Shown here: positions 7,726-11,922 of the stretch, in pieces
How the letters are laid out: each line of letters starts with the position of its first letter
Position numbering within the stretch: position 1 is the stretch's first letter
DNA from: Bacteroidales bacterium UBA3382
GTDB lineage: Bacteria; Bacteroidota; Bacteroidia; Bacteroidales; UBA932
NCBI GenBank assembly: GCA_002358965.1
Contig: DEPW01000080.1
Span: forward strand, 235 to 12,156
Length of the DNA: 11,922 nucleotides
Direction of reading: 5' to 3'
Translations under genes and position numbers: made by a program
Notes under the pieces: generated by a model
What the model was told of the DNA's origin: nothing
What the model saw: the letters and a program-made list of their open reading frames with translations, nothing else
The model's database searches: none

Positions 7726-8739
7726 ATGTTAAAAAAGCTGATAGGTAACAATTTGCTGCAGCTGCAACAAATAGCTCAGTCGTTCGGAATGCCGAAATAT
7801 TCCGGAAAACAGATTGCCGACTGGATATATGGAAAGAAGGTGAAAAGCATCGGCGAGATGACCAATCTTCCGAAAGCGTTCAGGGAAAGGCTCTCCGCCG
7901 AATACGAGGTCGGGGCGACAGGCTATTCGCATGTGTCCGTTTCAAAAGACGGCACGAAGAAATATCTCTTCCCCGTCGAAGGAGGAGGGGCGGTCGAAAC
8001 CGTCATGATACCTGACGGGGAGCGTTGCACTTTGTGCGTGTCGTCACAGAACGGATGCAAGATGAACTGTTCGTTCTGCATGACAGGCCGCGGAGGCTTC
8101 CGGGGCAACCTTTCGGCTGCGGATATCATCTCCCAGTATCTCTCGGTGGACGAATCCGATGCTCTCACCAATACCGTGTTCATGGGAATGGGCGAGCCTC
8201 TCGACAATTACGGGGAGGTGATGCGTGCCATCGAGATATTGACGGCGGATTGGGGCTTTGCCTGGAGTCCGAAGCGCATCACGGTTTCCACAATCGGCGT
8301 AATGCCGGCCCTGAAACGGTTTCTGGACGAGTCCAAATGCCATCTGGCCATCAGTCTGCACAACCCTTTCCCGAAAGAGAGGGAAGCGATGATGCCTGCC
8401 GAGAAGGCATTCCATGTAGATGACATAGTCGCATTGCTCAGGCAGTATGATTTCAGCGGACAACGGCGCGTCAGCTTCGAATATACCATGTTTGCAGGCG
8501 TAAACGACTCGGGAAGGCATTGCAACGCCCTTGCCGCATTGCTGTCGGGAATAGAGTGCAGGGTCAACCTGATCCGTTTCCACCGCATCCCCGGCTCCGC
8601 TCTTTCCCCGTCTCCGGCCATGGTGATGGAAAACTTCAGGGACAAGATTTCCTCGCACGGTATCGTATGCACTATCCGCGCTTCGAAAGGGCAGGACATA
8701 TCGGCGGCCTGCGGAATGCTTGCAGGTAAGAAAGAATAA
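7726..8739 (+). CDS. rlmN: Dual-specificity RNA methyltransferase RlmN (23S rRNA A2503 / tRNA A37)
   Basis: Radical-SAM enzyme that adds a C2 methyl group to A2503 of 23S rRNA and to A37 of some tRNAs, affecting decoding and peptide-exit behaviour. From the ATG at 7726 it has 337 residues. The iron-sulfur motif is C111-x3-C115-x2-C118 (GCKMNCSFC). Upstream is TLCVSSQ with C104, matching the family's conserved TLCVSS. The SAM-binding segment FMGMGEPLDNY follows, and the methyl-carrying cysteine near the C-terminus is C329 in ISAACGML. An in-frame TTG at 7705 would add seven residues; the ATG gives the expected N-terminus. It diverges from recA and lies 18 nt before the outer-membrane protein gene. 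No strong promoter was recognised ahead of it; only a one-mismatch -7-like TATTTTAG at 7714-7721 without a partner -33. Confidence 0.97.
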   Translation: MLKKLIGNNLLQLQQIAQSFGMPKYSGKQIADWIYGKKVKSIGEMTNLPKAFRERLSAEYEVGATGYSHVSVSKDGTKKYLFPVEGGGAVETVMIPDGERCTLCVSSQNGCKMNCSFCMTGRGGFRGNLSAADIISQYLSVDESDALTNTVFMGMGEPLDNYGEVMRAIEILTADWGFAWSPKRITVSTIGVMPALKRFLDESKCHLAISLHNPFPKEREAMMPAEKAFHVDDIVALLRQYDFSGQRRVSFEYTMFAGVNDSGRHCNALAALLSGIECRVNLIRFHRIPGSALSPSPAMVMENFRDKISSHGIVCTIRASKGQDISAACGMLAGKKE

Positions 8740-8750
8740 TGGTATTTTTG
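8719..8750 (+). promoter_or_regulatory. Possible internal promoter ahead of the patatin-barrel gene
   Basis: TATTTTTG (8743-8750) is an exact TAnnTTTG match, and CTTG (8719-8722) lies 20 nt upstream as a -33 element with one mismatch. Transcription from it would start within a few bases of the ATG at 8758, giving an almost leaderless message. AGGA at 8754-8757 directly abuts the ATG. The site overlaps the 3' end of rlmN, so it may be a chance match in AT-rich gene-end sequence. Confidence 0.35.
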
Positions 8751-8757
8751 TTCAGGA

Positions 8758-11130
8758 ATGAAGGCGTACAGGGCATATATGATATTGTTGGCAGCTTTGC
8801 TGTTTCCCTCGGTGGCATATCCGTCGCGGTCTGGCGCCGCCGTTGAAACGGCAGATACGCTGTATGCCGCAGGCTCTTCGCATGACAAAATCCCTGGCCT
8901 CGCGGAAGGAGGCAGCCCTGTCGTCGCCCTCGTCCTGAGCGGCGGTGGAGCGAAAGGAGCGGCGCACATAGGGGCGATAAAGTATCTCGAATCCCTCGGT
9001 TACGATTTCGACCTGGTCGTTGGCACCAGCATGGGCTCGATAATCGGCGGACTGTATTCGCTCGGCTATACGGGTGCGGAGATAGATTCGCTCATCAAGA
9101 TGCAGGACTGGTCCGTGCTGATGAACGACCGCACGCCGAGGAAATATCTTTCATACGCCAACAAGAAATACAAGGAAAAATACCTCTTTTCGATATCGTT
9201 CGATTTCAAAGACAGGCTCGACACGCTCATAAGCCTTGCCGACCCGGACAGTCCCATGATAGGCGATGCGTTTTTCCGCACCCTCCCTTCCGGACTTGTT
9301 GCCGGACAGAACATCATCAACCTGTTTACCGGACTTTCGGTAGGATATCAGGATTCGCTGGATTTCAACACGCTGCCTATTCCTTTCGCCTGTGTCGCGA
9401 CCGATTTGGTGAGCGGTGAAGAGATAGTTTTCCGCAAAGGGCATTTCCCTACCGCCGTCAGGGCCTCGATGGCCATTCCGGTATTTTTCGCGCCGGTGCG
9501 CGACGGGGGCCGTGTCCTTGTCGACGGCGGTACGCTTAACAACTATCCCGTGGATGTGGCGAAAAGCATGGGGGCCGACATAGTCATAGGCGTGGATGTG
9601 AGCGGTGAAAAGTCTGATTATTCCGAAATAAACAATGTCGGAGACATACTCGGCGGTGTCATTTCGCTGATGGGAGATGTGAAGTATGCCGCGAATGTCG
9701 AGGATACCGACATTTACATCCGTCCGGAGCTTTCAGGTTACGGGACCATGAGTTTCGACAAGACCAGCATAGATACCATTGTTAACAGAGGGTACAGGGC
9801 TGCCGTAGAGAAGGAAGATGAACTGAAGGAGATGCTGGCAAGCATAAGGAAGGCAAAGGGGTATTCCGAAGGTTATTCGGGAGGCCAGCAGTTGAACGCA
9901 CCGCCGGCGGTAAATCTCTATTCGGATTCGATCATGCTCGCCTCTGTCACGATTCATGGCGTGAACAAGGCGGAAAGGGCGTGGCTGAAAAGGAATATCG
10001 ACTTGCCTCTGTACAAAAACATAACGAGCGAGGATATCGATGCCGTCATAAGCAGCATATACAGTACCGAGGCCTTCAGTTCGGTCACATACGAACTGGT
10101 GGGCAAGGCCAATCCGTACGAGATGAGGATCATCTGCCGCAAGGGCAATGCGCACAAGCTCGGTCTCGGGGCCCGGTTCGATACCGAGGAGGTGGCCGCC
10201 GTGCTGCTTAACGCCGGATTCAACAGCAAGAAGCTGACCGGTTCCAAATACGACCTTACGCTTAGGCTCAGCATGAACCCGTATTTCAGGTTCGCATATT
10301 CGTATATGGCCCCGAAAGTCCCGAAACTGAATCTTGCGCTCGGGCTTTATTCGACCAACGCCGACATTTTCAACGGCGACAGCAAGAGCGCGGATCTGAA
10401 TTTTTACAAATTCGATGTTTCCGCGTTCATATCAAACTTGTCTTTCAAAAACATAGACATGCAGGTGGGCGTGAAGACCGAGGGATATTACATCCGTTCT
10501 TTCCTTACTTCGTCCGATATAGTCGGAGATTACGATATAACCCAGACTCTTAACAGCTATGTTTCGGCTTTCGCTTCGTTCAGGGCGGACAATCTCGATG
10601 ATGCGTATTTTCCTAAGCGCGGATTTACGGCAGGTCTGGATTATTCATATTATTTTACCGGATTTTACAAAAGTTTCAATCCCTTCCATTCCGTCAGCCT
10701 TGATTTCAGTGCGGCCATACCGCTCTCCGGGGCCTTTACCTTGCTGCCGTCCGTCTACGGGCGTTTCCTGTTCGGCGAGAATATACCGTTCCCGTACATG
10801 AATGTCATGGGCGGTCTGGAAGCCGGAAGGTACTTCGACCAGCAGCTGGCGTTCGTCGGCACGCAGGATCTGAATGTGTTCAGGAATTACCTTACAGTGG
10901 CGCGTTGCGATCTGAGGGCCAATGTCTATGGCAACCATTATCTTTCGCTGATGCTGAATTATGCCAGGGACTGCGAGAGGCTCGGCGAGTATCTTGTCGG
11001 CGACGGTTATGTCGGCGTGGGGCTGGGCTATTCGTTCAAGTCTATGATAGGCCCGTTGTCGGCTACCGTGTTCTGGTCCAATTACACTAAAAGCGTGAAT
11101 GCCTATGTCAGCATCGGATACTTCTTCTGA
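8758..11130 (+). CDS. Patatin-like phospholipase fused to POTRA and outer-membrane beta-barrel (PlpD/type Vd-like)
   Basis: A 790-residue surface or outer-membrane protein. It opens with a signal peptide (MKAYRAYMILLAALLFPSVA, cleavage probably around 20-28). The patatin domain (about 55-345) has the oxyanion loop SGGGAKG (61-67), the nucleophile elbow GTSMGS with Ser91, and the catalytic DGG with Asp256. A Ser-Asp dyad lipid acyl hydrolase is therefore predicted to be active. A single POTRA-like segment (about 392-460, beginning LASVTIHGV) is followed by a BamA/Omp85-like barrel (about 467-790) rich in alternating aromatic strands and ending in phenylalanine (IGYFF). This architecture matches type Vd autotransporters such as PlpD and the patatin-family proteins common in Bacteroidota. 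Whether the lipase is released or stays attached, and its lipid substrate, are unknown. The gene follows rlmN by 18 nt and its last 32 nt overlap recX. Confidence 0.93.
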   Translation: MKAYRAYMILLAALLFPSVAYPSRSGAAVETADTLYAAGSSHDKIPGLAEGGSPVVALVLSGGGAKGAAHIGAIKYLESLGYDFDLVVGTSMGSIIGGLYSLGYTGAEIDSLIKMQDWSVLMNDRTPRKYLSYANKKYKEKYLFSISFDFKDRLDTLISLADPDSPMIGDAFFRTLPSGLVAGQNIINLFTGLSVGYQDSLDFNTLPIPFACVATDLVSGEEIVFRKGHFPTAVRASMAIPVFFAPVRDGGRVLVDGGTLNNYPVDVAKSMGADIVIGVDVSGEKSDYSEINNVGDILGGVISLMGDVKYAANVEDTDIYIRPELSGYGTMSFDKTSIDTIVNRGYRAAVEKEDELKEMLASIRKAKGYSEGYSGGQQLNAPPAVNLYSDSIMLASVTIHGVNKAERAWLKRNIDLPLYKNITSEDIDAVISSIYSTEAFSSVTYELVGKANPYEMRIICRKGNAHKLGLGARFDTEEVAAVLLNAGFNSKKLTGSKYDLTLRLSMNPYFRFAYSYMAPKVPKLNLALGLYSTNADIFNGDSKSADLNFYKFDVSAFISNLSFKNIDMQVGVKTEGYYIRSFLTSSDIVGDYDITQTLNSYVSAFASFRADNLDDAYFPKRGFTAGLDYSYYFTGFYKSFNPFHSVSLDFSAAIPLSGAFTLLPSVYGRFLFGENIPFPYMNVMGGLEAGRYFDQQLAFVGTQDLNVFRNYLTVARCDLRANVYGNHYLSLMLNYARDCERLGEYLVGDGYVGVGLGYSFKSMIGPLSATVFWSNYTKSVNAYVSIGYFF

Positions 11131-11605
11131 CAGCCGTGCGGATAAGGACGGACAGCTGGCCCGTTTCAGGCGTGCGTGCTCACGCAGGGAGTATTGCTGC
11201 TCCGACATCAGGAACCGTCTTGCCCGGCAAAATATCGTCGGGCGGCAGGCGGACGATATCGTGTCCGTTTTGAAAAGCGAGGGCTTCGTGGACGATGCCC
11301 GTTATGCCCGCGCCTATTGCCGGGACAAGTCCGGGCTGTCCGGTTGGGGAGAGGCGAAGATCCGTTATGCTCTTGGGCGGAAGGGCATTCCCGACCATAT
11401 CATAGAAGAGGCCTTGTCCCATATCGATTCCGATGCCGCATGCAGGCGGATGGATGCCGTCATTTCTTCAAAATGGTCGGAAATCCTGCGACGCCATCCT
11501 GGGCTTTCGCGTAGCGAGTGCCTTTCCCGTCTGCTTCGCTTTGCGGCGGGGCGCGGCTATCAGTATGCTGAGGTGATGGAAAGTCTTAAGCGGAACAGGC
11601 TCTGA
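11099..11605 (+). CDS. recX: RecA regulator RecX
   Basis: Small all-helical protein that binds RecA filaments and usually inhibits or limits their growth. The 168 residues show the RecX tandem three-helix pattern: FRRACSRREYCCSDIRNRL (about 23-41), VLKSEGFVDDARYARAYCRDK (split: LKSEGFVDDARYARAY, about 58-73), then GWGEAKIRYALGRKGIPDHII (split: IRYALGRKGI, 88-97) and EEAL. The C-terminal repeat ends MESLKRNRL. The length fits the family (E. coli 166). Two starts are possible, ATG at 11099 or 11105; both lie inside the end of the upstream barrel gene, giving a 26- or 32-nt overlap and suggesting translational coupling. The residues before about 20 are not conserved. Six cysteines in 168 residues is more than usual. 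Unlike the common recA-recX arrangement it is not next to recA. Confidence 0.92.
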   Translation: MPMSASDTSSDSRADKDGQLARFRRACSRREYCCSDIRNRLARQNIVGRQADDIVSVLKSEGFVDDARYARAYCRDKSGLSGWGEAKIRYALGRKGIPDHIIEEALSHIDSDAACRRMDAVISSKWSEILRRHPGLSRSECLSRLLRFAAGRGYQYAEVMESLKRNRL

Positions 11606-11611
11606 TTTTTT

Positions 11612-11728
11612 TTATTGATTATCCGCAAGATTACCCTTTGCCGGCGTGCCCACATCTCCCATGTAGGCACGGACATCCCATCCGTCCGGCAGCCTGATTC
11701 CGCTGCGAAATTCCGAACCCTCTGCCAT
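11612..11728 (-). CDS. Possible 38-residue small ORF, function unknown
   Basis: A closed ATG-to-TAA frame on the minus strand that opens MAEGSEFRSG and continues through GWDVRAYMGDVGTPAKG to a TAA only 7 nt from the convergent recX stop. Codon choice looks like that of the surrounding genes. No signal peptide or membrane segment is present and I recognise no family. The first 16 bases of the ORF are one tip of the 170-bp inverted repeat. The hairpins at 11646-11670, 11669-11685 and 11689-11706 all lie inside it, so the frame may be an accident of a structured repeat. The same frame is open upstream as a 19-residue ORF (11815-11756, opening MDKGGKNVTL) closed by TGA. This suggests either two tiny ORFs or one interrupted frame. 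Confidence 0.3.
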   Translation of the reverse strand: MAEGSEFRSGIRLPDGWDVRAYMGDVGTPAKGNLADNQ

Positions 11729-11882
11729 GTGGCGCCTCTGTGAAGAAGTTGATAATCAGTAAATTACTGAAATATCGAGATACCTCAGGGTGACATTTTT
11801 CCCACCCTTGTCCATGGCCGTATTTCAGTAAAATATTGATAGTTAATTAGTTGTCCGTGCGAACGGATGGCAGAGGGTTCGG
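11713..11882. repeat. 170-bp imperfect palindromic element with 63-bp arms
   Basis: The arms 11713-11775 and 11820-11882 are inverted copies of equal length aligning without gaps at 43 of 63 positions by hand. The outer 16 bases (CCGAACCCTCTGCCAT and its complement) are perfect, as is an inner 11-base block, TTACTGAAATA (11764-11774) with TATTTCAGTAA (11821-11831). The central 44 bases hold AGGGTG (11787-11792) and CACCCT (11803-11808), which share the same centre of symmetry (11797.5) as the arms. Size and terminal repeats resemble a MITE or REP-type element, but no convincing target-site duplication flanks it. It could also fold as a long RNA hairpin or be a shared control region between two divergent short ORFs that both begin MAEGS. 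Confidence 0.75.
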
Positions 11883-11922
11883 TTTTGATTCGTTCCGGAC
11901 GGGGTAAGCGTGCTTTCGCAGG

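Larger units (their letters stand above)
11606..11922. other. Intergenic region downstream of recX, rich in inverted repeats
   Basis: 317 bases with no conventional gene. It starts with a run of eight T (11606-11613) immediately after the recX stop. Three short hairpins in a row follow. They are GTGCC-c-ACAT/ATGT-a-GGCAC (11646-11670), ACGGA/TCCGT (11669-11685) and GCAGC/GCTGC (11689-11706). Next is a 170-bp dyad (11713-11882), described separately. CCGTCCGG (11682-11689) recurs inverted at 11895-11902. GCACGGACA (11667-11675) recurs inverted at 11852-11860. The density of self-complementary words suggests a repeat element or structured transcript. I saw no tRNA or transposase fragment. Confidence 0.7.

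Noticed and set aside
11588..11613. Rho-independent terminator after recX (run of eight T)
   Set aside because: The only upstream pairing found is a 3-bp AGC/GCT stem, too weak; the T-run alone is not enough.
11703..11892. Target-site duplication around the 170-bp dyad
   Set aside because: Only a shared TT directly flanks the tips; TGATTC occurs on both sides (11695-11701 area and 11885-11890) but not adjacent to them, so transposition is not demonstrated.
11867..11905. tRNA-like T-arm (GGTTCG...)
   Set aside because: No acceptor, D-arm or anticodon stem could be built around it.

Overview
The window reads as a Bacteroidales-type chromosome (Bacteroidota). Protein details such as the RecA, RlmN and TrpRS (KMGKS loop) sequences fit this phylum. 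So do promoters of the TTTG-N19..21-TAnnTTTG class and the weak or absent Shine-Dalgarno sequences. GC is moderate to high by eye, closer to Alistipes-like lineages than to low-GC Bacteroides. The genus is an inference and not proven.

Left part (1-7622), all on the minus strand. Transcription starts at the recA promoter (about 7649-7681) and runs leftward through recA, trpS (5 nt gap), dnaG (28 nt gap) and two tandem major-facilitator transporters (34 nt gap, then a 1-nt stop/start overlap). The 5' part of metG follows behind its own good promoter (740-771) and runs off the left edge. The block therefore joins DNA repair (RecA), replication priming (DnaG), two aminoacyl-tRNA synthetases and a pair of transporters that resemble the MFSD1 family.

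Middle and right (7726-11605), plus strand. rlmN diverges from recA across a roughly 100-bp intergenic region. It is followed by a large patatin-POTRA-beta-barrel outer-membrane protein and then recX, whose start overlaps the barrel gene. The RecA regulator RecX therefore sits about 3.5 kb from recA, on the other strand.

Right end (11606-11922), no conventional gene. It holds three consecutive short hairpins and a 170-bp imperfect dyad (11713-11882) whose tips are perfect 16-bp inverted repeats. Each tip carries an ATG opening the same five-residue peptide start (MAEGS) on opposite strands. The leftward one is a closed 38-codon ORF that ends 7 nt from recX. This structured element is the least explained part of the window. 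I saw no CRISPR array, tRNA, rRNA or complete insertion sequence.
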